DNA of 64,000 nt from Adiantum capillus-veneris. Its lineage: Eukaryota > Streptophyta > Polypodiopsida > Polypodiales > Pteridaceae. The notes under the pieces were generated by a model that worked only from the letters and a program-made list of their open reading frames with translations, was not told where the DNA came from and made no database searches. The DNA is taken from NCBI GenBank assembly GCA_014529385.2, contig CM043971.1, forward strand, positions 98,535,985 to 98,599,984, read 5' to 3'. Made by a program: the position numbers and the translations under genes. Of this stretch, positions 22,619 through 33,852 are shown piece by piece (position 1 is the stretch's first letter; every line of letters begins with the position of its first letter).

Positions 22619-23838
22619 ATTTAGGGATGAGTAGAGAAATGTTTGCAAGAGAATGGTAGCAATAGCATATTGATGCTCTCTCTATGGCAACGCTTATGAT
22701 AGCGAGCTTAGGAAATGAATAGGGAGACGAGAGGAGAGAGAGATTAGGGCTTTCCTAACCTTAGAGGAGCTTATTTGAAGCAATGGAGTAGGTGTGTATG
22801 TTTTTGTGCTTGCCAAAGGGCTTTTTTATAGCTGTACAAGACCTTGGGTTAGGTTAAACTTGACTAGGGTAGGTGTTTAACCATAGTTAGGTTCCCTTTT
22901 GACCATTCCTTCAATTATGCAAATAAGGGACTTATTTTCTCCCTCCAGTGGCTCTTGCAGAGTGTCCCCATCTTGTTTGTCGTGTCTCTAGAAGCACCTT
23001 GAGCCGACCCCTCCACATGCAAGTGGTTTTTAGCTCCCCATTGGTATTTTAGAATGTTGAAGAAGTCAAGAAAACTTTTCACCTTTGTGGTTTACCTGAT
23101 TGTAACTTTGACCTACAGTAACAGTGTCTGCAGCACCTTGTTTTCACCATAACTTTCAGCCTGTAACTCATAATTAGGTGTTGTAAAAGGAAAAGTTGAC
23201 CTTCTCAAAGTGTTTTAAGCTTATTTTGGAGTGTTCCTCAAGTATTTCCACGAGCTAAGGTGTTCAAGATGCATCCAAAACACCTTTTGCACCAAGTATC
23301 CTAGTAGGGGACCCTTTAGCATGCATCCAAGGTGTAGCATGCTTTTTCAAAAGAGAATCCACCTTAAACAAATGAGGTAGTCTCCAATAAGGTTTGATTT
23401 ATTGGGGATATACATTATATTTAAGATTTGTTGACCAAAACAAGTAAATGGTCCAAGAGTTGGGTCACATAGTGGTGGGGAAGGGAAGGCCTACAAGGTT
23501 AACCCTACCCTTGAGAGAAGATGGGTAAGATAAGTGCCCATACATTATTTATTTACAAATTATGGGATGTAGATAGATATTTAAATTAGTAAATGTAATT
23601 AATTAAAAGAATATGCAGTAAAAAATTAGGAGAGTAGAATTAAGTTTACTATTTACATTTAGCATGAAGAGAGAAATATGATGTAAATGCATAAAGATCT
23701 AAGAAGGGCTTAGTGTTTGTATGGAAAAAGGCTATTACGGAAAGAAAGAATGAACACTAGGTTAAAACTTTGATAAAAAATATATACATTTGAGTAGAAA
23801 TGTAGTGCAAATGCAAGGTTACCGTTTGACGCTACTCA

Positions 23839-24002
23839 TATTAGTCCTCCCCCTTCATCTAGGATCATTGATGCTTCTAGATAAAACAGAAGAGTTTTTT
23901 CCTTTTTCTTCTTTTTTTCTTTTTTCTTTTTTCTTCTTTTTTTCTTTTTTTTTCCTTCTTTTTTCCAAAAAAAGGAGGAGTGATATGCATTGTTTTACTC
24001 CC
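23839..24002 (-). promoter_or_regulatory. polypurine tract region of element B
   Basis: On the minus strand GGGGGAGGACTAATA (about 23839-23853) directly precedes the LTR start TGAGTAGC and is the likely plus-strand primer. Further inside, 23890-23970 is an almost pure pyrimidine run on the plus strand, a long G-poor purine run on the element strand. Confidence 0.7.
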
Positions 24003-27000
24003 TCAAACCTGTACTTCGTTACAAGGGTCCCAAGGTAGACCTTGCGAGCTTGAAGTCCCCGCACTCAACGATCCTTGAGGAGTTGAAGGAGCATCTGCTA
24101 AACTCGATGGAGAAATTTCACACTTAAAATGAAGGCTCCCTGCAAGTGAATTAATTCTTTGTACATAGGACTTCAATCTCCATCCATTTACTCGGGTCTT
24201 GTGGACTTTCCCAGACAAATCTGCTAGTCTATAGCTACCATTTCCATACTTTTTCATTATCAAAAAGGGTCCTTCCCACCTTTGTAAAAAAATCTTGTCA
24301 TGGCGTACATCAAGGCGATTATCGTAACGAAGAACTAGCATACCTTCCGTCAAGCCCTTCTGCTTGAGAATTTTGTTGATTTTGTCCCTTTGATCTGTGG
24401 CTTGGGCAATGTAATAGTCGATGGACTCTTCTCTATCAAGCTCAAGTCGTTGAAGATCTAAAATTCTTTCCTACAAAGCGTCTTTTGGCCTCTTTGCTCC
24501 CCGTGAGAGAATGCGTAGGCTTGCAAGCTCCACCTCAATAGGAAGGAGTGTCTCTTGTCCATATGCCAAATCAAAAGGAGTGAATTGAGTGGATACCTTG
24601 AAAGATGTTCTGTATGGCCATAGAGCTGCGGTCAAATGACGATCCCAGTCGTTTGGTCGATCTGCAACCTGCTTAGAAATGATCTTACATATCATTCCAT
24701 TCACCTTTTCAACCAACCCATTGCAGTGAGGGTAGTAAGGTGTAGAATGCAAATGTTTGACTTTTAACTTTGCTAAAAGATTATCTAGGACCTCTCCTCT
24801 AAACCCTGGACCACGATCTGACAAAATCTCTAATGGTGTGCCAAATCTACTGCATATGTGATCAAAGATAAATTTTGATACCTCCTCGGTTGTAATTCGT
24901 GTTGTACTTGCTTCCTCCGCCCATCGTGTCATGTAATCTACTCCCACAATGATGAAGACCTTCCCGGTAGATGTGCGAGGTAAGGGGCCTATTGCATCCA
25001 CACCCCACTTCTCAAAAGGACCATAAGAAATTATTGGAACTCGAGGCTCGTAAGTGAGTCTTTGATCTCCAGCAATCTGACAGCCTTTGCATGACTTACA
25101 CCAATGCTGGACATCACGATGTAGACTTGGCCAAACAAACCCTGCTTGCAAAATCTTCCTGTTTGTAATATCATGAGAAAAATGACCCCCACAGACATCA
25201 TCATGGCATGAAAAGAGGATTCTCTCTATTTCTTGAACAGAGGGCACCCTTCTTAGCACCAAATCTTTCCCTTTATGATACAAATCATCTCCTATGAGTT
25301 GGTAAGGAGTTGCCTTTTTTACCAACCTATGCCTTTGCACTTTATCTAAGTGTTTAGGGCACTCACCAGTTTAGAGGAAAAATATGATGTCCTTCAATTC
25401 CTCTTGGCCTTGGTACTTTGGTTCATAGAGATTCACACCTCCCACCATGATCTGAAGTTTCTCATTGGCGAGAGAATCTACTTCCTTGTTGAATGTTCTC
25501 ACAACATGCTGTACCTGTGTAGCTTCAAAGTTCTTTATCAAAGCCTTCACCTATCTAAGACACTCCACTAGAGTAGGGTTCTTGCACTTCCATATCCCTT
25601 GGATTTTCCTAATAACTAGTAAGGAATCACCTCTTATTATAAGTCTTTCAATGCCAAGTTTTCTGCATCCTTCAAGCCGCAACTTTAAGGTGACATACTC
25701 AGCCTCATTATTAGAATGAACATTTTCCAAGGTGATACCTTTCTTAACAAGAACTTCCCTTTGTGGACTTAGAATAAGAACCCCCCCTACTGCTTGATCG
25801 TGTTGTCGTTGGTAAGCTCCATCAAAGCACAAAATGTGTGCGTTGTCCATCTCCTCCTCATTATTTTGTGGTGTAGCTTTGTCTCCTGCCTTTGGTGACT
25901 CTTTCCTTTCTCTCACTTTGTATGTGAGAGTGTCTGCAAGACCTGCCCTTGTGCTATCTTCCACAAGAAAAGTGTATTCAAACTCTTGAAGTTCTAGAAC
26001 CCATTTGGCTATCCTAGATGAGAGGCTCATGTGTTGCACAACATATGGTAAATTGTTTACCATGGTGAGAATGACAAATGGTGCAGGTAAGAGATATGAT
26101 CGGAATTTTATTACCACAAAAATAATTGTGAATACCACCTTCTCCATATCGGTGTAGCCCTTCTCTGCAGCGGTCATGACTTTGCTTGCAAAGTTTATTG
26201 GCCTCATGTAGCATGTTTTTGGGTCTTTTTGCATGAGAACTACACCGATGGCCTCCATTCCTACACTTGGCGTGATGTAATATGTATCCTTTGGATTTGG
26301 TGGCATTATTGTTGGAAGAGAGTTGAGAATACTCTTTACTTCAGTAAAGCATAATTCATGTTCCTCTCTCCATTCAAATGTGGGTTTGTTTGCTAGCTTG
26401 TGCAAAGGTGCAATAGCTTCCGCTAGAAGGTGAATGAAACGAGACATGTACCCTTACTTTGTGGTTGAAAGTCATGAGCTCCTTGGTTGTCGTTGGTGGT
26501 TTTAGTGACAAGAGAGCATTTACTTTTGATGGATCCACTTGAATTCCTTGCAAAGAAACCACATGACCTAGCAACACCACTTGTGACTCTGCAATGTGAC
26601 ACTTCTCAGGATTAAGCTGTCCCCCAAATTGATGAAGCCTCCTAAGCCCCTCCTCAACTTTTTGGCAATGAAGTATTTGGCTACTATAGATACAGAAGTC
26701 ATCCATAAAAACCCTAATTGACTTTCCAAAGAAGGGCTGAAAGACAAGAGTTGTAAACCTTATAAAGGTACTAGGAGCATTTGTGAGCCCAAATGGCATC
26801 ACTCTATAGGCAAAGAAACCCCAAGGTGTGATGAAAGTGGTTTTTAATTGATCTTATTCTGATATTCTAATTTGAAAATACCATGAATACCCATCACACA
26901 CTCTGTAACATTCATAGCCGGCTACTTCGTTTAAGATTTCATCTTGGAAAGGAAGAGGAAAATGATCCCTCTTTGTTGCAGCGTTGAGCGGTTTGTAGTC

Positions 27001-29349
27001 AACACAGACCCTCCATTTTCCGTTCTTTTTAGGGATTACTACAATTGGGGACACCCACTCAGAGTTAGACACAGGGTAAATGAAACCAGCTTTGAGGAGT
27101 CGGTTAACCTCTGTCAAAAGTGCCTCTTGTTGTATTTTTCCTAGGTGCCTTAGCTTTTGAGCCACAGGTTTAGTACCTGGTTTTAATTCTATGCCATGCT
27201 CTATAACATCCACACCTCTAATTTGTGAGTAATCAGTGATAAACAAATTGGGATACCTCTTGACCATATTGATGTAGGACCGCTTCTCCTCAGGGGTAAG
27301 ATCTTTTGCAAGCATCCTCTCAAAGTCTTCAAAGTGCTTGTGGTCACCTTTGTCATCCTTTGTTTGCTCCTTTGTTGGATCAACCTCTATTGATGGAGTT
27401 TTTGATGTGTTGAAGATGATTCCCATTACCTCCAAAGATGATTCTTCTTCGCTATTGGATGTAGTGGTTGAACTTTCCTCGTCGCTTGAGCCAAAGCTCT
27501 CTTCACTTTCTTCATCAGCCGTGGTCTCATAGTTGATGTCGAGCTGCTTTCCTTCATGCCAATCGTATACCACATGTTGCCCCTTTTTGAGAATCAATTG
27601 TCCTCGTACCTATTTTTGATCTGCATTCACAGCAATGAGCCAAGGCCTCCCTAGCATGATGGGATAGCCCTCCCCCTTGCCCGGCATAACATACATGTCC
27701 ACACGTGCATCTATATTACATACAGAAACTTTTACATTCTCGATGATCCCTAGGCACTTCACACTTGCATTGTTGGCCAGCCTAGCTTGACAATTAGAGG
27801 ATTTAGTGATTTCAAGCCCTAGTCTATTCATGGCTCTTTCCGTGGTCACACACATTTGTGCTCCACCATCAACATACACATTGGATACCTTCCTACCCCT
27901 TACATAAGCATCTACAATAGGTTCCACATCTTGTTGTGGCTTTGAAGTCAATGCCTTTATTGTCACCTTTTCTTTCTTCCTTGGGAGTCTTGTGCTTACA
28001 AGTTTGGGCCAGTGCCTTCTCACCTTGGGTGATAGATGTAGGAGTTGAGGCCAAGAAATATTGGGCTTTTGAGTTTGCAGATCTTCTAAGATGTTGTAGG
28101 GTTCCATATTCTTTCCTAATGGAAAATCATTGATGCCGATCTCCCTTCACCTTGATCTCTGCTTCTTGTCTCCTTCCTCCTTCTTTGACTTTTTCTTGCT
28201 CTCCTTCCTTGCAGGTTCTGACTCTTCATTCCTTGTGTCTTCATCCTTGTTGTGTACTCTTGTGCGCTTTTCTGCTGGCATAACATCAAAATGTATAGGG
28301 CTCACCTCTATCTCCTCTTCTAGCTTTATGACGTTTACTCCTCTCTCTTCCTCCACTGGTGGGACAGGAGGGATGTTTGCCACTGGAGGTGGTGGTGGTC
28401 GACGAAGAATTTGTAGGGCTTGAGCATGCTCTTGCTGCACCATGAGCGAAGGGGGTCTAGGAGGGCATATGTCCCCTGGAAGCCTTCGAGGGTGAGGGCA
28501 ATTATACATGCCATGACCAACTTCGTTGCAATTCCAGCATCTCAACTCTTGTGCTTGACGTCGTTGATTGCGATTCCCTTCTCTTGGTTGTCGTTGTTGA
28601 GGTAGGCCCTACACTAGATTCAAGGTGAGACTCTCTAGTTGTTGAGTTAATCTTTGCAAGATCTCTTGTTGTGATCCTTCCCCTATTTGTGAAGTTTGGG
28701 CAAGAGAGCCCCTAACTTGTGCTCCCATGCTTGGTGAAGAATCCCTCTCAATGACTTCATTTAGGTCGCTTGTTCTATGTGCTTGAAAATTTAACTTCTT
28801 GAATTTGACCATGGCCACCTCACGTGCTTCCTCAAATGTTGATGGGAATTTTAGCTCTACCTTGGTCTTCAAAATTGGATACAAGCTAGCCATGAACCTA
28901 TCTTTCTTTAGAAAGTTTGGTGCACCACCTTGGTTTTGTAAGGTAGCCTCCCGTCTATCCCATAGGTTAAGGAAAACGACCTCATAAGATGGGTAGTCTT
29001 CAAGGAATACCTATTTATGTTGAAGTAGACACTTCCAAAGACCCTTTGGAGTATCTCCTTGCCCAAATTTGGCAAGAAAACTTGCACGTAGCCTCTCCCA
29101 ATTGGTTTTTTTTTTAGGTTGCAAGGCCTCGTACCATGCCTTAGACTCCCCTTTGAGAACGAGTGGAAAAGCATGCAGCTTTACCTCTTCTTGATCTCTC
29201 CCAGAGATGAGGTGTGCCATCTCCAAATTATCCAGAAATTCTTGTGCATCCTCACCATTTTTAGAATGATAGGTATGAAAATTGCTTGACATTTTTACAA
29301 TACAAGGAGGATTGTGTACCACAAAGTTTTGACTACAATGAGTGATCAC
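24003..29349 (-). pseudogene. element B gag-pol (Tat-like, dual RNase H)
   Basis: Gag core 29349-28609 in two frames. Zinc knuckle CWNCNEVGHGMYNC near 28545. Protease with YVDGGAQMCV (about 27850) and MLGRPW. RT with CVDYKPLNAATKRDHFPLPF, VCDGYSWYFQI and RVFMDDFCIYSS. The gypsy RNase H is degenerate (YYITPSVGMEAIGVVLMQ). The second, archaeal-type RNase H has LCFDGAY, SNNEAEY and IRGDSLLVI. Integrase: CGGHF, CKSCKGC, GVDAIGPLP, LSDRGPGF and NGLVEKVNG. The C-terminus is at 24353-24003. In-frame stops lie at 27610, 26854, 25551 and 24471 and a frameshift near 26440. It aligns with element A over its whole length but is diverged. Confidence 0.9.
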
Positions 29350-29522
29350 ATCAAAATGAAAATATATACGTCAAGTGTTAGTTCATAATTTATCATAGGC
29401 AAAATAAAAGGGTTGATTGAGGCAATTATGGTTGCTTGAAATCTAGCTTTTGTAGCAATTATGATGTGCACAGATTGACGAGCTATGGGTGTAAAAGGAG
29501 AAGCAGCTCCTGGTTGGTTCAT
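29346..29522 (-). CDS. type-a leader ORF of element B
   Basis: 58 codons plus TGA. The middle reads SPFTPIARQSVHIIIATKAR, and after a short stretch the C-terminal half reads INPFILPMINYELTLDVYIF. It matches the type-a ORF of element A (62688-62900) at both ends but lacks about a dozen central residues. It lies after the type-b ORF and its stop overlaps the first bases of the open gag frame. Family unknown. Conservation in two diverged elements suggests it is, or was, translated. Confidence 0.6.
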   Translation of the reverse strand: MNQPGAASPFTPIARQSVHIIIATKARFQATIIASINPFILPMINYELTLDVYIFILM

Positions 29523-29606
29523 GTGACAATGTCTTCTCCTTTTTCTTTCTCTTGAAGAAAGTTTCCTTTTGAGTGGATCGCTATCTAGGCGCCTCTTGTC
29601 CCTGCC

Positions 29607-29837
29607 TCAAAACAAAATAAAAACATGGACATCAAATGAATCATCATAATTAATGAATAAAAGAATGATGGGATTTGGAGATGCCAAGATTTCACCAAGT
29701 CTTTCTGCACCAAACATAAACACAATGCGTTGCTGGTAAAAAAATTTGCGATGTACACAAATGTTAATTCTGATGCGTTGTGCAAAATGAAAAGCATATG
29801 GTGAAACTCTATTGTTCATGAGGAGAATAGAAGGCAA
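29607..29837 (-). CDS. type-b leader ORF of element B
   Basis: 76 codons, starting 17 bases downstream of the primer binding site. It contains AQRIRINICVHRKFF, FMFGAERLGEILASPNP and the ending DVHVFILF. It is about two thirds identical over its last 54 residues to the type-b ORF of element A, and weakly similar to type a, so the two types look like ancient duplicates. There is no signal peptide or membrane segment I would trust. The hydrophobic alternating pattern suggests a small beta-rich fold. Function unknown. Confidence 0.65.
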   Translation of the reverse strand: MPSILLMNNRVSPYAFHFAQRIRINICVHRKFFYQQRIVFMFGAERLGEILASPNPIILLFINYDDSFDVHVFILF

Positions 29838-29853
29838 TTAGGAAAGTTCCTCA

Positions 29854-29865
29854 GTGGGGGCACCA
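29854..29865 (-). promoter_or_regulatory. primer binding site of element B
   Basis: The minus strand reads TGGTGCCCCCAC six bases from the 5' LTR edge. It is shared with element A. The tRNA identity is not determined. Confidence 0.75.
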
Positions 29866-29871
29866 CTTTTA

Positions 29872-31866
29872 TGAGAGGGGATTTTTGAGATGGGGCTCAA
29901 CTCAATGCTCCCACCAGACAAACCACTCCGTGAGGCCCTACACATGCATATTTCTTAGGGGCACCACCCTCTTTTATGGAGAAAGAAGGAAACCAAAACA
30001 AACCATATGCAACACACACACACACACACACACACTCACACCTTCCTTATGTGCTTCAACACAAAATGCCCTTCAACCATTCAACACACACTCCTTAAGC
30101 AATCCCTTTGAACACTGCACAAACTCACATGCAAAGAGTGACCTTCACCATATTAGTGCTCATATACTTCTAAGAAAGGCAAGTACACAACCTCTTAGAA
30201 AAGCTCAAAACACCATAATGCACAAATACTTGACAACTCCTTTCCTTTCCCAAAAAGAAGAGACTACTTACACACATAAGGCGACGTGCATAGAGAGATC
30301 TTCTCCATCTATGCAGGCCCAAGACCTACTTACACACAACATAAGGAGAGAAGCCCAGCAAATAGACACCATGGTGCACAAAAACTTTCTCAACAAAACA
30401 AGCAACCCAATGAGCACAAAATATGAGAAGCTGCCAAGATATGCTTACCAATTTTACAATCGTTTAGAGCAATAGTGTGACGATGACACCCCAATTGTAG
30501 CAATTTATTGATCAAACCATGAGATAGATCATTAATCTTGATATCCTTGCTCTCATATAGAAGCTACAATCCTTATTTAGGGATGAGTAGAGAAATGTTT
30601 GCAAGAGAATGGTAGCAATAGCATATTGATTCTCTCTCTATGGAAACGCTTATGATAGCGAGCTTAGGAAATGAATAGGGAGACGAGAGGAGAGAGGGAT
30701 TAGGGCTTCCCTAACCGTAGAGGAGCTTATTTGCAGCAATGGAGTAGGTGTGTATGTTTTTGTGCTTGCCAAAGGGCTTTTTTATAGCTGTACAAGACCT
30801 TAGGTTAGGTTAAACTTGACTAGGGTAGGTGTTTAACCATAGTTAGGTTCCCTTTTGACCATTCCTTCAATTATAAAAATAAGGGACTTATTTTCTCATT
30901 AAAAATATCCTTTTAAGTCATGGAGGCTCCATAAGGGTTGATAATGTATGTGGGGCCCACCATGATGTCCCTCTAGTGGCTCCTGCAGAGTGTCCCCATC
31001 CTGTTTGTTGTGTCTCTGGAAGCACCTTGAGCCGACCCCTCCACATGCAAGTGGTTTTTAACTCCCCATTGGTATTTTAGAATGTTGAAGAAGTCAAGAA
31101 AACTTTTCACCTTTGTGGTTTACCTGATTGTAACTTTGACATGCAGTAACAGTGTCCGCAACACCTTGTTTTCATCATAACTTTCAGCCTGTAACTCATA
31201 ATTAGGTGTTGTAAAAGGCAAATTTGACCTTCTCAAAGTGTTTTAAGTTGATTGTGGAGTGTTCCTCAAGTATTTCCATGAGCTAAGGCATTCAAGATGC
31301 ATCCAGAACACCTTTTGCACCAAGTCTCCTGGTAGGGGATCCTTTAGCATGCATCCAAGGTGTAGCATGCTTTTTCAAAAGAGAATCCACCTTAAACAAA
31401 TGAGGTAGTCTCCAATAAGGTTTGATTTATTGGGGATATACATTATATTTAAGATTTGTTGACCAACACAAGTAAATGGTCCAAGAGTTGGGTCACATAG
31501 TGGTGGGGAAAGGAAGGCCTACAAGGTTAACCCTACCCTTGAGAGAAGATAGGTAAGCTAAGTGCCCATAAATTATTTATTTACAAATTATGGGATATAG
31601 ATAGCTATTTAAATTAGTAAAGGTAATTAGTTAAAAGAATATGCAGTAAAAAATTAGGAGAGTAGAATTAAGTTTACTATTTACATTTAGCATGAAGAGA
31701 GAAGTATGATGTAAATGCATAAAGATCTAAGAAGGGTAAGGTGTTTGTATGGAAAAATGCTATTACGGAAAGAGAGAATGAACACTAGGTTAAAACTTTG
31801 ATAAAAACTATATACATTTGAGTAGAAATGTAGTGCAAATGCAAGGTTACCGTTTAATGCTACTCA
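29872..31866 (-). repeat. 5' (right) LTR of element B
   Basis: About 1995 bp, TGAGAGGGG to GCTACTCA on the plus strand. A CA repeat sits near 30012-30034. A TATA-like box on the minus strand (TATAAAAAAG) is at 30777-30786. The flank begins ACGTG at 31867; no matching duplication is found at the truncated left end. Confidence 0.88.
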
Positions 31867-32048
31867 ACGTGGCCACAGTCATCCGACGTTGCCCATGCTA
31901 TCTGAGTAGATGCTTCCACTGGGCGGGGACTGGACCAATGTAATCTCACCTTGACGATGGCGGTCCCACGGTTTGAGCCATGCCCTCCAACTAGCACGTC
32001 ACAGGGGCAGCCTTCCTGCTCATGTTCATTACTCAAGATTGTTTGTTT
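31867..32048. repeat. repeat unit next to mitochondrial 5S rRNA
   Basis: A segment beginning ACGTGGCCACAGTCATCCGA is repeated in diverged form at 32243-32340, where GACGTGGCTGCAGTCATCCA is followed by a similar 70-90 bp including GACTTGGACCAATCTGATCT. A third, short copy of the start lies at 32202-32222. Probably mitochondrial spacer repeats. Confidence 0.6.
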
Positions 32049-32165
32049 TGCCAGGACATTATAGTAAGCGCGGAACACCCGATCCCATTCCGACCTCGAT
32101 ATGTGAAAAGAGTTTTCGGCCATATGCAATGATAGTCTTTGGGAGATGTGGTTGACAGCTCAGAC
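32049..32165 (+). rRNA. rrn5: mitochondrial 5S rRNA, decayed
   Basis: The central part ACACCCGATCCCATTCCGAC and CTCGATATGTG is the hallmark of plant mitochondrial 5S rRNA. GCCATATG, a TCTTTGGGAGATGTGG segment and a short 3' end follow. Differences from the usual gene lie mainly in the terminal helix and in the loop after ATATGTG. It is probably a non-functional copy. Confidence 0.8.
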
Positions 32166-32343
32166 CCTAAAGTGATAGAAAAACCTAGACAATTGAAGAA
32201 TGACGTGGCTACAGTCATTTTAAACAATTACTAGCGGCGGATTGACGTGGCTGCAGTCATCCAACCTCCCCTTGCTATCCGCTTCCATTGAATGGTGGAA
32301 GACAAAATGGGGACTTGGACCAATCTGATCTCGCCTTGAAGTT

Positions 32344-32810
32344 GGCTTATGGTTGTTAGCCAATATGCTAATTAGCATACCTTTTCTTCTAGTTAGCATA
32401 CTTGCATGCTAGCCATCATACACAATATTCTAACTAGCATAAAAAGTATGCTAATTAGCATACCCTGTTTGCTAGTTAGCACACTGTGCACTAACTCTCT
32501 ATGCTAGTTAGCATGCATAGTTTGTTAACTAGCATAGAAGGTATGCCTATTAGCATACATAGTATGCTAACTAGCATACAAAAACTGCCAACTACTATTC
32601 ACAATATGCTAGCTAGGATAACTCGCTGTGCTAACTAGCATACACAGTATGCTTACCACCATGACAATGTATGCTAGCTATATCTCATAGTATGTTAACT
32701 AGCATAACTAGGTTTGCCAACTACCATACACAATATGCTAGCCACCATACTCACTAAGCTAACTAGCATACCTTCTATGTTAACTAGCATACACGGGGCT
32801 AGTGTAGGAA
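32344..32810. repeat. array of palindromic ATGCTAATTAGCAT-type units (array 1)
   Basis: Dozens of degenerate copies of TATGCTAATTAGCATAC and half-forms such as GCTAGTTAGCATA in both orientations, with spacers of 5-25 bp. The opening segment (32370-32470) is nearly the same as the opening of array 2 at 44650-44750, so the two share an origin. Confidence 0.85.
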
Positions 32811-32876
32811 TCAAGGTTGGATAACTGTTCCTTATCATTATCTTACCAGAACTTTGTGTGATTAGAGGTCCTTGCC

Positions 32877-33460
32877 CTATGACCTTGCCACACTATTCAG
32901 TTGGTATCCTCTGCTTGCAGGTGGAAGCTCTACATTTGGTCCCCAGAGGCATGCAACAACAAAGTAGATTAGGTGATAGGTATGCTCACATGGCATTTTG
33001 ACCATTGCACTGATTTCGTGTACTTCTAGTGGCATACCACAGCTAGTACACTCGTTGCTTGTTGTCCCATGCGTACCCCTCCTATACACTCTGTAAAAGT
33101 GTCCATAGCTATCTTGCATAGGACAATGGGGATGAAGGAGCCTTGTATCATCCTACTTATCTGCATGAGGAGCTGCAATTGATTATCGCAGGCGTGCACT
33201 TTTGCTTCCTGCACCTCCACATTAATCTACAAACCAATCAAAACAACAGCAGTGGGGGTGTCCTCACTGTGAGGAAACCCCAAACCATCCAGTGTCTCTT
33301 TTAGTGTCTCAATCTTAACCTTGAGCTCTAATTCTCTCCTTGCATCCACACTGTCAGTGAGGCCTAAACACCACAATTCATTCTCAGCATCATCAAGCTT
33401 TTGTCTCATAGCAAGTACCACAGGGCTGACCATATCATGGTGTGCTTTCAAAACCCTCAC
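32877..33460 (-). pseudogene. unrecognised coding fragments (coiled coil; RING-like cysteines)
   Basis: Three adjacent minus-strand frames. 33460-33227 is rich in charged heptads (LDDAENELWCLGL, LELKVKIETLKETLDGLG) and looks like a coiled coil. 33119-32877 has CTSCGMPLEVHEISAMVKMP followed by CEHTYH, a CX2C...CXHXXH pattern like part of a RING finger, but the last cysteines are not in place. I do not recognise the gene. It could be a host-gene or transposon fragment. Element D separates it from another fragment on the same strand at 40187-41360. Confidence 0.4.
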
Positions 33461-33847
33461 AGCTTCAAGTTCCTGACCTGCATTCTTGAGCTACTGTTTA
33501 GCATCCTACAATTGTAAGGTCTCCACCTTTCTAGCTGCATAGGGATGAGCTCAAAGCTTTAGGGGAAAGCATTGGACTTACAAACATGTAAAGCACTATC
33601 TCAAAAGCAATTACAAATGGTATTTTTGGAATCTTAAGCACAACAAACCTCGGGCTAGGAATTTTTAGATTAAATTCGGACAAAAACTGACCCTGCTAGT
33701 CCTTCCGAAAGATTCAATGTAAATTAAATTGTTAAGAAAAATTAAATGGTTACAGTAATCATTTAAGCATAGAATTTATTAAAGGCCTCCCAGATATTTA
33801 CCAATTAAGCAAAAAAAGGTCAAAATATAGCAGAATTGATTTTAATA
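33461..33847. other. left flank of element D
   Basis: No gene seen. The flank ends in the target duplication GCTGT at 33848-33852. Confidence 0.5.
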
Positions 33848-33852
33848 GCTGT

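Larger units (their letters stand above)
16665..23838 (-). repeat. left LTR of element B, interrupted by copia
   Basis: The plus-strand start TGAGAGCGG and end GCTACTCA match the right LTR at 29872-31866. Bases 17187-22285 are the inserted copia element and 22286-22290 the duplicated target AAAAC. The LTR also has a private tandem duplication of about 150 bp (about 22312-22618). It lacks a segment of roughly 75 bp present in the right copy near 30896-30972. A TATA-like box on the minus strand is at 22821-22830. Confidence 0.88.
16373..31866 (-). mobile_element. Tat-like Ty3/gypsy element B, LTR-internal-LTR-partial leader
   Basis: Read on the minus strand: 5' LTR (29872-31866), primer binding site and leader ORFs, broken gag-pol, purine tract, a second LTR (16665-23838, split by a copia insertion), and then another primer binding site and leader fragment (16373-16664). 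A normal element would end at the second LTR. The extra leader shows a partial tandem array formed by recombination between copies and later truncated. Gag-pol carries several stops and one or more frameshifts. Confidence 0.88.

Noticed and set aside
23855-24064. Lys/Glu-rich 69-codon minus ORF
   Set aside because: A translation of the long pyrimidine/purine tract next to the polypurine primer of element B.
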